From Impatiens glandulifera (lineage: Eukaryota; Streptophyta; Magnoliopsida; Ericales; Balsaminaceae): a stretch of 64,000 nt of DNA. The stretch is from positions 4,406,358 to 4,470,357 of the forward strand of contig NC_061862.1 in NCBI RefSeq assembly GCF_907164915.1. The letters run 5' to 3'. Shown here in pieces: positions 10,599 through 20,853 of this stretch. The translations under genes and the position numbers were made by a program. The notes beneath the pieces were generated by a model. It did no database searches, had not been told where the DNA came from, and worked only from the letters and a program-made list of their open reading frames with translations. The stretch's first letter is position 1, and each line of letters starts with the position of its first letter.

Positions 10599-12531
10599 TA
10601 CTGCATCATGCCTTGATCTACACAACAGATTGGAAAACAACAATATCCATTCTGACAGTGAAGATGAAGTTCCGGTTTTCAGGCGGTTTGTCCATGACCA
10701 GATGGGTAATCTTGAAAATCAGCCGGATCAAGCTGTTCCACGACAGGAAGCTGACACTTCCGTCCAAACCGAGGAAATCAGTCGGTCTGACAACCCTGTT
10801 CAGCCTACCGATATGTCTAGCCTTGATCAAACAAACGGTAATCTGGTAGACATCCCTGAACCGAATGTCAAAAGGAACATTAAACATCCTTCTGAGCAAA
10901 TTATAGGTGACCCTTCAGAACCTGTTCGAACTAGGCGTCAAATTCTGGAGGAATATTTTAATTTCGCATTTATATCCCAGATTGAGCCGAAAAGAATAGA
11001 TGAAGCATTGTTAGATCCGGATTGGATCTTGGGAATGCAAGAAGAATTAAACCAGTTCGAGAGTAATAAAGTCTGGTACCTAGTCCCTAGACCGAAAGAT
11101 CAACCGGTCATAGGAACAAGATGGGTATTTAGAAATAAACTCAATGAAGACGGTTTGGTCACGAGGAACAAAGCCAGATTAGTGGCACAAGGTTACAAAC
11201 AGGCAGAAGGCATTGATTTTGAAGAATCAGCTGCCCCTGTAGCTAGGATTGAAGCTATTAGGATTTTTCTAGCCTTTGCTGCTTTCAAAAACTTTAAGGT
11301 TTTCCAAATGCATGTCAAAAGTGCATTTTTGAATGGTGACCTACGTGAAGAGGTGTATGTTGAACAACCACCCGGTTTCAAAAGTGCTGAATTTCCAAAC
11401 CATGTATACCGGCTCAACAAAGCTTTATACGGTCTAAAGCAAGCACCTAGAGCCTGGTATGACACACTAACTGCATTTTTGTTAGAACATGAGTTCACCA
11501 TCGGTTCGGTGGACAAAACACTTTTCAAGTTTGAGAAAAAGGGACATATCTTACTTGTTCAAATCTATGTAGATGATATCATCTTCGGATCAACCGATCC
11601 TAAGTTGTGTGACAAATTTTCAACCCTGATGACTAACAAGTTTGAAATGAGTATGATGGGAGAATTAAGTTTCTTCCTAGGTCTTCAGGTTAAACAACTC
11701 GAAGAAGGAACTTTCATTAGCCAACCCAAGTACACCAAGGAGCTCCTAAAGAAATTTGGGATGGACACATGCTCCTCAGCGGCTACTCCAATGAGCTCAT
11801 CAGTTAAATTGGACAAAGATGATGAGGGTCAATCAGTAGACCAGATAGCTTACCGGGGCATCATCGGTTCTCTCCTATATCTGACAGCGAGTAGACCGGA
11901 TATCCTATTTGCAGTCGGTGTGTGTGGGAGATTCCAAGCCAATCCAAAACAATCCCACTACACAGCCGCAAAGAGGATTTTGAAATACCTAAAGGGAACA
12001 CCTGACGTCGGCCTGTGGTATCCAAAGGATTCGTCCTTTAACCTAACGAGCTATTCAGATGCAGACTACGCAGGTTGCAAGATCGATAGAAAAAGCACCA
12101 GTGGAACATGTCAGTTCCTAGGTGACCGGCTTGTTTCATGGCATAGCAAGAAACAAACATCAGTGGCCACATCCACCGCAGAAGCTGAATACTTGGCGGC
12201 CGGAAGCTGTTGCTCACAACTCCTTTGGATCCAACAACAACTGACGGATTTCGGAGTCATAGCCGAAGAGTCTCCGATCTTCTGTGACAACACAAGTGAC
12301 ATAGCAATCACCTACAATCCGATTCTACACTCTAGAACCAAGCACATTGATATAAGGCACCACTTCATCCGGGAATATGTCATGCTGAAGCATATCCGAC
12401 TGGAATACGTACCGACATATCAACAAGTAGTCGATATCTTCACCAAGCCTCTACAGGAAGCTAAGTTCTCTCAATTCAGACTTACTCTCGGTTTAACCGA
12501 CATTAGTCAGATCCTCCTTAAGGATGCTTAA
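10599..12531 (+). pseudogene. copia A pol: RT and RNase H (5' truncated by LINE)
   Basis: An open frame of about 644 codons. It starts in the IN-RT linker ([18 protein letters not shown]), then the Ty1/copia [45 protein letters not shown] and the catalytic YVDD at 11566-11577, then FLGLQVKQ. RNase H follows: [22 protein letters not shown] and [14 protein letters not shown], with the terminal motif VDIFTKPLQ. From its first copia codon to the TAA at 12529 I see no stop. It lacks gag, protease and integrase. The upstream frame also reads into the LINE 3' UTR, which gives a false LINE-copia fusion N-terminus. Confidence 0.92.
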
Positions 12532-12972
12532 AGGAATTCGGTTCGGACAGACAAAACCGGTAGTTTCTCCTAAATTGTTGGATTTCAAATCTTCTTGGTA
12601 ACTATGGAAGAACCGCCTGGTATATCAGACAGAGTAAACCGGCCGGCTATTTAGTGCTTGCACCAAATAACCGCATCGGGATGAACGACTGATAACTAAC
12701 CGGTTCGGAAATAGTTTATCTTAGATTATTTGAACTTCAAACAAAAGTAGAATAATTATCTATGTTTAAGTTTATCTGTTCTGAAACACTTCCTTTTCAA
12801 AGTAAACTGGTCACACCTAAAAAGACGTGAAGATTTGATATCTCTCATGGTCCAGGTCTATGACCAACATCCTAGGCTATAGACATGCTTATTTTATGCA
12901 AAGCCTTTTCCCCTCTAGATAATAGACATAATCTCCTATGATCCCTGGATAATAGGGTTCTCTCTCCACTAG
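12532..12972 (+). other. spacer between pol and accessory ORF1 of copia A
   Basis: About 440 bases after the pol stop, with several ACCGG/CCGGT words and no coding signal. It leads into a TATA-like box, so it may act as the promoter region of the first accessory ORF. This is an inference. Confidence 0.45.
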
Positions 12973-13039
12973 TATATAAGATGAACAACCTTAATCAAAA
13001 CAATCACAAGTCATAACTCATTCTCTCACTAAGACAAAA
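12971..13039 (+). promoter_or_regulatory. TATA-like box and leader of accessory ORF1 (copia A)
   Basis: AGTATATAAG at 12971-12980 is followed by an A/C-rich, G-poor leader with CTCATTCTCTCACT just before ATG at 13040. Spacing from TATA to ATG is 60 bases, enough for a start site about 30 bases downstream plus a short leader. The same arrangement precedes the homologous ORF in element B. Confidence 0.5.
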
Positions 13040-13734
13040 ATGTCTCAGTTCTCAAATATCTTCCAAGTGGACTTCAAATCTGCAAAGAGCACTGAACACT
13101 ATGATGTGTTCAAAATGATCAAATTACTTGAAGACACAGGTCTTCAATACTTCTTGGATGTGCAAGGGTTTTCAGAGGCACACCGCATTTTGACACCCAT
13201 ATCCAATCGAAGGTGGGCGGTGTAGTATTCGACTTCACGGAGAATGACTTTGGGAGGTGCTTTGGGCTGCCAAAGCAAGGCTTAACAGATCTCAACGTTC
13301 CGGTCGACTTAAAGGCCGAGATCTCCCTAACATTTGCCAGGTCTAACCAACCTGTCGATGACCATGGCACAAAGTTACTTTTGAGGGCTGAATATCAGCT
13401 CCTCAATGACGTGATAGGTCGAAGCATCTTAGGAAGAGATGTGACGAATACCTACTGTACCGCATCCTTCAATATGATGGCTGCCATCACCACCGGGACA
13501 CCGGTTAATTGGTAAAGAGTACTGTTCGACGTCCTAATCTGGATGATTAGCGTTCGAACAGTCGGCCTCGTTCCCCAACTTGGTGTACCGACCTGTCCGA
13601 GCGAAGGTCTTAATCAAGCTCAAGTGCTAACCAAGGAAGTAACCGACTCCTTCTATGAGCGGTTTGAGAAGGATTGGAGGAGGAGGAACCATCGCAACAA
13701 CCCCAACGGTGCGGTCACCTCAAGCGGTCACTAG
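13040..13734 (+). pseudogene. accessory (env-position) ORF1 of copia A
   Basis: About 230 codons of a globular domain shared by all the accessory ORFs of A and B. Order of motifs: VDFKS near the start, DTGLQYFLD, then after a frameshift near 13,205 VFDFTENDFGRCFGLPKQG, EYQLLNDVIGRSILG, and MAAITTGTPVNW with a TAA directly after W at 13,513; the frame continues to 13734. The general pattern (FL... then FxLP..G ... R.L ... VNW) resembles proteins labelled envelope-like or putative plant transposon protein; no biochemical role is known to me. No signal peptide or membrane segment is seen. Confidence 0.75.
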
Positions 13735-14098
13735 GTCACTCCTTCCTACACCCGTCATTTTGCTGCACGCACCGGGTGTATCTTTGTTCAACATCCATAT
13801 GATCATTTCGGCTTTATCTATGTTCTTTTCGGTTTTAGTCTAAGTCATCCTCGGTGTGTATCGGTTACTTTTCAGTGTGTTATTAATGAAAAGTAATATT
13901 TAATTAATGAAGTAACCCCCAACCACCTGAGTAATCAATACCCAATTAACTTGGTTACTTTTCAACCAAATCCTACCTCGAGCTCCGCAATAAATTAAAA
14001 GTAACCCCTTCCCAATGCATTTTGGAAACATAAATATTCTCTTCCTTAATAAGACAAAACTGACATTCAATGCTAATATTTTCCCTCCAAAACCGGCC
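13735..14098 (+). other. spacer between accessory ORF1 and ORF2 of copia A
   Basis: Non-coding, with repeated AAGTAA/GGTTACTTTTC words between 13,860 and 14,010. No further feature was seen. Confidence 0.45.
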
Positions 14099-14200
14099 CT
14101 ATATAAAGGGTCATCCTCTAATCAATCCAACACATCTTAAACACAAAACTCTCTTGAAATCTCTTGAACTCTATCACTCTCTCTCAGCAAAGCCGAAATC
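14097..14200 (+). promoter_or_regulatory. TATA box and leader of accessory ORF2 (copia A)
   Basis: CCTATATAAAGG at about 14,098-14,109 is a canonical plant TATA box. A 92-base leader rich in CTCT and almost free of G leads to ATG at 14,201. This is typical of plant pol II 5' leaders and is the best promoter-like match in element A. Confidence 0.6.
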
Positions 14201-14905
14201 ATGCCGAGCCGAACCTTGGGAAACTTTTTGAGCATCAACTTCGACTCATGCATGGAACATTGGGACGGAGATCATGCAAAGGAGATCATGTTTGAATCTC
14301 TCATTTACACCGGCCTTCAAACCTTTCTCGAAGAATCCGGTCCCATACTCATTGAGGATGTTAAGACGTTCTTCAGAAGCGCTTGCATCAGAGGTAACTA
14401 CATCGTCTCTACGGTGAGAGACCATACTTTCTGGCTTGATGAAGCCGAATTTGCCCACATGTTCAACTTGCCCACAGAAGGGTTTTCTGACTTTCCAACC
14501 CAAGTGTGAAGTGCGGCATATGATCACGCACTATTCTTCTCTGGAACCGTTGTTCCGGTGGAAAACTATGGGTTAAAAACTCGCCTCGCTCATCACACCC
14601 AACTCCTTCTTGAGATTGTGACCTGGTCTATCATTTGTCAATCTCCAAATCAGCGGTACTCTAAGAACACATACAACATCATGACCCATATTGTTAGCAA
14701 CACGGCCATAAATTGGTCAACGGTCATCTTTCAGAACCTGAAAAATATGGTGCTAACCACGAAAGGTCTCGGTTATGCCCCTCACATCAGTCGGCTTATT
14801 CTCAAGTACCGGCCAGAATTTGGACCGGGCACACCGGCATCTCATTCGAATATTCTCGACATGGATGCGGTGGAAGAAAGGTTCTCTAGGGTAGTTATTA
14901 CATAA
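14201..14905 (+). pseudogene. accessory ORF2 of copia A
   Basis: A 234-codon frame interrupted once, by TGA at 14507. Same fold pattern as ORF1: INFDS near the start, YTGLQTFLEESG, FFRSACIRGNYI, FWLDEAEFAHMFNLPTEGFS, then after the stop a middle section, NTAINWSTVIFQNLKNMV and the tail GYAPHISRLIL. FNLPTEGFSDFPT is almost identical to the homologous ORF2 of element B, so ORF2 of A and ORF2 of B are orthologous within the family. The stop sits where B reads through, which suggests a single late mutation. Function unknown. Confidence 0.78.
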
Positions 14906-15555
14906 GTTAGCTTTATTTCTTATGTATTTCCATTCTCAAACCGATTCATCTATCGGTTTCTATCTTGTACTTTTTCCTTCAATGAAAGTCTATTTAAGTC
15001 TAAATGACCGGGTCATCTTAATATTTTGAATATCTATCTAAGTAACCGGTTAACATTGTCAAATAACCGCGCTCCTATCCGGTCTCAAAGAAAAACGCTT
15101 AAACTCAAAAGATTGCAAATAGTCTGCTTGTTCAAAATAACCGGTTAACTTTCGATAACCAAACTCTCCGGTTAAATTGAGAAAACCGCAGCATCAAACG
15201 GTTTCAAGGGAGAGATTACGTCATCAAAGTCGAAATCAATAATTTTGGAGGGAAATCTCCCGCCCAAAACTCCTGCTCAAACTTCCCACCTCCTGGCTTA
15301 CCGCCCATTGAATTGACGCCTTTTCGATTGTCGCCGTTTCGATTACCGCCTTCTGGCTTCCCGCCCACGGTTTGCCGCCTATTCGGCTTGGAGGGAAAAC
15401 TCCCGCCAAATATTGATGGGACAGTTGGGTTTCCAAACCGCACTCTTGGCCATTTCATTCCACTCTCAGGCGAAACAGCTTTCTCTCTCTAAGCTCTCAA
15501 ATTCTCTCAGCGGTTATTTACTCTCGTGTTTTTCAAACTCTCTCAGTCATCTAAG
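14906..15555 (+). promoter_or_regulatory. upstream region of accessory ORF3 with CCGCC-type motif array
   Basis: Between 15,250 and 15,430 the motif TTACCGCC or its variants TCGCCG, TTGCCGCC and TCCCGCC recurs every 15-20 bases. At 15401-15410 TCCCGCCAAA (reverse TTTGGCGGGA) matches the plant E2F consensus. Element B has the same motifs at the same relative place (31,650-31,760). A CTCTCT-rich leader follows (15,480-15,545) up to ATG at 15,556. I see no TATA box in A; B has one. Regulatory meaning is inferred. Confidence 0.5.
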
Positions 15556-18102
15556 ATGAGGCGCAATTCGGCTTTGTTCAAACACATGACTCAGGTGGAT
15601 TTCGAGGAAATCCGATAAAAGGGCACGCCTGCAGCAAAGGACGTTATTAACCGGGTAACCGAAGCCGGACTTGAGTATTTTCTCGGTGGTCCCCATGTTC
15701 TATACAGAGAAGCGGTTGAAGAATTCTTCAACACCGCAACTCTATCTGGCAACAAGATCACCGCGACTGTCAGCGGTACTGAATTCGAGTTAACCGAAGA
15801 ATTGGTTGCGGAGAGCCTACGCCTTCCAACAGACGGCCAAGATGCCGTGTTGGATCTTGAACTAACAACGTTCGAGGCAGCCTGCCAGATTCTATCAGCA
15901 ACCAAGGAAGAACCGGTGAAAGTATCCGGTAAGAAAGCGACACTTCGACCGGAGTACATACCGCTTTGTGACATCTTCACAAAGTCGGTTCAGGCGAGAG
16001 GCGGAAATTACAACAGCCTCACCAAGGCCAAGATCGAGATGCTAGTCGGTTTGATACAAGGTACGAAAGTCAACTGGGCAAAGGAAATATTCCACAACTT
16101 AAAAGACATGGTGAATCCGGACACCACACGGTCATGGGGATACGCCATCCCCCTTGGAAAAATCTTGATCCATCATAACATCAACATCGGTCCTGGTGTG
16201 ATTATCCCATCAGGAAGGCTAATAAGATCCAAACATTTCCTGGAGAGGAAGCAGCCGGCCCCCGGTTCCACAGGTGGCCGAAAGAAGAAATCCGCCAAGA
16301 AATCGGCCCCGGCAAAAGAAAAGACCGGAAGCAAGGGCAAGGAGAAGGTAGTATTCTCGGAACCGCCATCACAAACAAGGGATGAGGAAGAGTCGGCCTC
16401 CACGTCTGAACGAACCGATTCTGAGAAAACTGATGAACATCCTTCCGGTAGAGAATGACCGAATGAAGAAGAGGGGGAGGATACAAGTCCTAATAACACC
16501 GGTGCGACAAGTCCTGAGCACGCCGAGGCCGGTGGAGACAGTAGTGAGAAGGATGAAGCTACCCCTGAAGACGACCAGAAGAAGGCCGATATTATAGCGC
16601 GCCGGATCTTGGAGCACATTGAACTGCGAGTTCAAACGGTTGGCGAATTATACCGGGAATGGCACGAATACCGATTCAGCAAACTTTATAAACATATGTT
16701 CCCAGGCCTAACCGACGAACAATGCTTCAGAAGGCTGAAGGAGATAGAGGAAACAGTCATGAGCCTCACGAACGCAGAAACTCTTAACGAAGCCTTGGAC
16801 CGATGCACCATCGTGAGACCGCGAGCTCGGTTACAAAAGCTAACCGGACGTATCCGGAAGATTAAGGAAAGGTACATTGAGGGAACACCGGAGGCTAACT
16901 TACAGCTCTTGGCGTTAGAAAGGCTTGAGATAGCGAAAGGAGAATTCGCTGGAGAAATTGATCGGCTGGAGGTGGTGTGCAGACAGCGAGAAAGACCGCA
17001 CTCCCCAGCTCCTGAGACCGATGACGGTCAAAATCATGGTGCAACACCTCCTCGGGCGGATCCGGTGACAAATGAAACCGACGAAAGGATAGAAGCTCCT
17101 CTCACCGAGCAACCTGGAGTCTCAGAATCGGGCATTACAGAAGAAAGGGTTAAGTTCCTTATTCAAGAGTTTGCAGACTCAACGGTTCACCCATTAGAGG
17201 AGAAAATGAAGAAAATCGTGCGCCTGGCACTCCGGTTCGCCAACAATACGAGGAATGATCTCGTAAAGGCGGATGACCGGATATCACAAATCGAAGTTGA
17301 CTACCGGGACGAAGCGGTTTTGCGCAACAATCATCTTCAACGAACCGAGGACTTGGAAGAAAAGACCTCGGAAATAAAGGATGACTTGGATCGGTTTGAA
17401 AGGCAAACCGAACAACGATTAACAGAGGTCACTGAGGATCTGGTCAGCTCGACACTTGACAGGGTCTCAGAACTGGAAAAGAAGAATGCGAGCCTTGAAG
17501 ACCGCAACGACAAGCTCGAAGCCGACCTCAAGGCGCTGACCGCACAAGTTGATGAATTACTCAAGGCCAAGTTGAATGCGGATATAGCGGTTGTGGAGGC
17601 AAACGCCCGAGCAGCTAAGGAAGTACAAGATGCGCTAAATGAAGAAGCGCGGAGAGAAAAGGAGCCCCCGCGACTATCTGGAGAAGAAATAACCGAGCGG
17701 GAACGACTCACAGCGGCTAAGTATCCGGACCTTGCAAAGTCCACAGCGGTTCAAGCGGCCAAAGAGCCGGAGCGGTTCAATGCACAAAAACAAGGGCTCG
17801 AAGGATTTGCAACCGCTCACAAGAAGAAGAAAACGACGGCCCCTTCCTCTTCGGTTCCGGAAAAACGGAAAAGGAAAACATCAAAGAAGGCTCAAGTAGC
17901 CGGGCTGCTGGAAAGAGTCACTGACACGGTTATTGAAAATCAACCGGACCCGGATATTCACACCGAAGAAGAAGATGAAGAACATCTGGCGGAGCGTTCT
18001 ACAAGACAACGAGTCTCCAATACGGCCAGTCAACCGCAACCGGTTAAGAGAAAACGAACCAAGGATATGATGGCCAACTTCAACTTCTCCGACTCAGAAT
18101 AG
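15556..18102 (+). pseudogene. accessory ORF3 of copia A: globular domain plus coiled-coil tail
   Basis: One frame of 848 codons with two internal stops (TAA at 15616, TGA at 16456). Residues 1-215 repeat the accessory fold: TEAGLEYFLGG, VEEFFNTATLSG, ESLRLPTDG, GTKVNWAKEIFHNLKDMV. A lysine-rich patch (GRKKKSAKKSAPAKEK, near 16,275-16,325) looks like a nuclear localisation signal. Then an acidic region leads to a long helical part, from about 16,600 to the end, with heptad-like charged stretches (VSELEKKNASLEDRNDKLEA), a strong coiled coil. The end has basic clusters (EKRKRKTSKK, VKRKRTK). There is no signal peptide or transmembrane helix, which argues against an envelope. The last 497 codons are uninterrupted. 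Confidence 0.78.
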
Positions 18103-18205
18103 GGTCTCACTTCTCTTAAAACTATGTTTAATTCATTTTCTACTTTCGGTTATCTCTCTCTATATATAAAGATATTTTTGAAACCGACCTATATACTTGC
18201 ATTTC

Positions 18206-18448
18206 TACATGGTTTTGATAATTTTAAATAAAATAATCAAAAAGGGAGAAATTGATAAGATAAAAGATAATAATTTTTCAAAATTTTCCTTAAAATTTTT
18301 CCAAAATTTTCCTCAAAATTTCTTCAAAATTTTTCGAATATTCTCCCAAGTTAGTTTCAAAAATCCGGTAAAATAAAGAACCGCCCTACGTTTGCAAACT
18401 TACATGGTTTTGATAATTTTAAATAAAATAATCAAAAATGGAGAAATT
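18206..18448 (+). repeat. duplicated polypurine-tract cassette of copia A
   Basis: A 48-base block (TACATGGTTTTGATAATTTT and onward through the PPT) occurs at 18206-18253 and again at 18401-18448. The two polypurine tracts are AAAAAGGGAGAAAT (18239-18252), followed by TGATAAG, and AAAAATGGAGAAAT (18434-18447), followed by TGTTAG. Both are followed by TG, so both are plausible priming sites. Multiplied PPTs are a known property of Sireviruses. Confidence 0.8.
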
Positions 18449-19748
18449 GTTAGATAAAATTAGACCAGTTCACAGAACTTAACATAAATAAACCTTCCAT
18501 GCAGGAACAAGGAACCGGACCGGTCAAATAAATGAACCGGCTAAGAAGACTAATCGGTCAAGTTATTAAACTGACCAGGACATTCGGAACATGACCGCAC
18601 AAAGAAAGGATCGGCCAGAACTAAAAACAGGAAACACCAGACAGCCGATCAGCCACAAGGCAAAGCAATAACCGGAAGCTGTCCGGTTAAACCAATCACA
18701 CCGGAAGCCATTCGGTTAAGTCAAATGACCGACCAGTATAAGAAGACAATTCGGGTATCTGTTGAAGATGATACCAAAGGAACAGACTGAACACTTCCAT
18801 ATCCATACAAGTCTGAGGAAAGTCTGCAGGCTGCAGAAGACAGTCCTACAGGATCTTTCAACTTCGGGATAAATCAGAAAGGAGATCTTCCAAGTACAGA
18901 CAACTGTCTAACCAACAGTTACCACATTGAGTAAAAGACAAACCTAGCAGGTTTGTCTTACACACCGGAAGAACAGACTGTACAGTCTGTAGAGTTGACC
19001 GCCAGGTCTGAAAAGATGACCGCAGAGTCTGAATCACTGAACCTCTGCTCAGCCAATCAAATTCAAGTAAGTGAAATATGACCGTTGGCATATTTCACAT
19101 ATAAAAGGAGCAGTTGAAGAAGAGTAAATAGGGCACATAATACTGAACAAGTGATATACGAGAGACATAGTGAACGTTTAACCTACAAGTGAAAAGAGTG
19201 TGTTCTATCTCTAAAGAAAGCCTAAGTGCTAAAGTTGAAGTGTGTATTTTACAATTTCGGTGTAAATTGTAAGGGTGTTATCGAGCAGAAAATAAGCCTC
19301 GATCGGATTGTATTTGTATTCCTTAGTGAATATCCTTCTCGCGGTTTCGAGAGGAAGGGGCGACGTAGGAGTTTTATCTCCGAACATCCATAAAATCTTT
19401 CTTGTTATTTACTTTCTGCCAGTTCCATTTTCTAACCGACCTACACTAACTTACCTACACCGCTCTAACATACTTGACTCTATCCAAACCGAATCACCAG
19501 GTTACAAAAACCGACCCATCAATTTTCAAACCTATATCATCCAAAGCCGGTTCTGCCTATCATACAAGTGTGCTGCTTCAACCTGAAACAAACCTCTTCC
19601 GCTCTTGAACCTAGTTCAAGGGTTTGTGACAGTTTGTGTAGTATTGAAACCCCGGGGTTAATCTCTAACAGGATTAATCACCACCCTTTGAGTGAGACCC
19701 GCTAACCGGTCCAACTCCGGTCCTCCAACGACGACCTAGATCCTAACA
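18448..19748 (+). mobile_element. 3' LTR of copia A
   Basis: About 1.3 kb beginning TGTTAG directly after the second PPT and ending CCTAACA at 19748, with perfect terminal inverted repeats. A TATA box (ATATAAAA, 19099-19106) lies in the middle. A segment around 19,335-19,410 (CGACGTAGGAGTTTTATCTC) is the counterpart of a stretch in B's LTRs, so the LTRs are homologous. If the first PPT were used, the LTR would begin at 18253. Its partner LTR is absent, so the start cannot be confirmed and no target duplication can be checked. Confidence 0.8.
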
Positions 19749-20280
19749 GTATATAAATCTCATTCAATCATATCAGAAATTGAATCAATTTATTAGTGAA
19801 CAATTTAATAAAAGTTTCATTAGATGCATCACATGTACAATATACATTTGGCAACCAATTTTAGAATTTATCTCCTAACATGTATATAAACCACATTCAA
19901 TCCCATCATAAATTGAATCAATTTATTAGTGGACAATTTATCCAAAGTTCCCTTTGATGCGTAACATAGACAAATATACATTTAGCAACAAATCCAATTT
20001 CAGAATTTGTCTCCTAACATGGATATACATCTCATTCGATCCAATCATAAATTGAATCAATTTATCCAAAGTTCCCTCTGAAACGTCACATTTACAAATA
20101 TACATCAGGCAACGAATGCACATCAGAAATTGAATCAATTTATCAATGAACAATTTATCAAAATTTTCCTTTGAATTTCAGAATTTGTCTCCTAATATGT
20201 ATATATACATCTCATTCAATCTCATAAGAAATTGAATCAATTTATTAGTGGACAAATAAACATCCAACAATATATTACCT
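19749..20280 (-). repeat. tandem repeat (about 135 bp) of element C, left block
   Basis: Copies share TTGAATCAATTTATTAGTG, ACAATTTATCCAAAGTTCCC and CAGAATTTGTCTCCTAACAT. The word TTGAATCAATTT recurs near 19780, 19913, 20052, 20130 and 20232, so full units are about 133-139 bp and some are shortened. A homologous block lies at 44,170-44,860. The left block starts right after LTR A, and both blocks lie next to a gag remnant. Confidence 0.8.
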
Positions 20281-20514
20281 TGAACAATATGAGAACACCA
20301 ATGCTATGTCCATATCGCATAGGAAACTCAAAATCCTAAGTTCCCTAACCAATGTGGTGTAGATGAAAAACTAATAAATTTATTTCGAAATTCAGTTAAT
20401 AATACAAGATCTAACAATACAATCGACATGATTCCACTTCTCGATTTATACAGTTTCGTCCTCTAACTTCGCACAAGTATCTATGATATAGTTTAGCTTC
20501 ATCTTAGCAGTTAG

Positions 20515-20640
20515 CTCTAAGCGTGATCTTCACCACTCGACTCCAGAAATTTCCTTTCGCTAACTGGATCGACACCAGGCTTGTATCAAGATGATCAGAA
20601 TTGTGAAGTAGAAATTCATCCTTAAACTTCAATCATACAT
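20515..20640 (-). pseudogene. copia C gag N-terminal fragment
   Basis: The minus strand reads HNSDHLDTSLVSIQLAKGNF then WSRVVKITLRA in one frame. This matches the start of copia-type gag polyproteins (DUF4219/gag-polypeptide family: LVS.PL.G.N..SWSR.....L.A). It lies immediately downstream of the PBS, as expected. The frame closes after RA, and only this fragment is recognisable. Confidence 0.72.
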
Positions 20641-20678
20641 CACTCATTTTTTCAAGCTTTTTCTCCCTGTTCACCTAA

Positions 20679-20689
20679 CTCTGATACCA
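20679..20689 (-). promoter_or_regulatory. primer binding site of copia C
   Basis: The minus strand reads TGGTATCAGAG, complementary to the 3' end of initiator tRNA-Met, the usual copia primer. It sits between the LTR end (20,690 upward) and the gag remnant. In the right-hand copy (about 45,288) this site has been lost. Confidence 0.8.
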
Positions 20690-20853
20690 TCTAGATATTA
20701 AGTTAATAAAGATATGTAGTGAGAAGAATATATAAAAACTTAACTTACTTTATGAGGGGGAGGAAACCTATTTATATACACTCACTAAATGAATTAGTTA
20801 CAAAAGAATAATAGAAAACTTATTCTAAACAAACTATTTACACATTACTAACA
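20690..20853 (-). mobile_element. LTR end of copia C (left)
   Basis: The minus strand starts TGTTAGTAATGTG at 20853, has a TATA box (TATATAAATAGG, about 20,767-20,778) and ends just before the PBS. This gives a short LTR of about 164 bp if TGTTAG is its start. Alternatively it is only the 3' part of a longer LTR that includes the adjacent 1.4-kb repeat. A homologous copy lies at 45,288-45,432. Confidence 0.6.

Larger units (their letters stand above)
10599..19748 (+). mobile_element. copia element A (Sirevirus-like), 5' half missing
   Basis: The plus-strand Ty1/copia element begins abruptly at the LINE tail, in the linker between integrase and RT (compare element B near 36,530). It contains RT and RNase H, three accessory ORFs, duplicated polypurine tracts and one LTR ending CCTAACA at 19748. 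Gag, protease, integrase, the PBS and the 5' LTR are not in this window on the 5' side of the LINE. Layout and sequence are closely parallel to element B, so both belong to one family of Sirevirus type with an extra coding region after pol. Confidence 0.88.

Noticed and set aside
13040..16458. Host gene such as a splicing factor subunit
   Set aside because: Proteins like these are sometimes given such names in plant annotations, from memory. Their repeated position between copia pol and LTR in two elements shows they belong to the transposon.
16173..16619. 148-codon minus-strand ORF
   Set aside because: Antisense shadow of accessory ORF3 of copia A.
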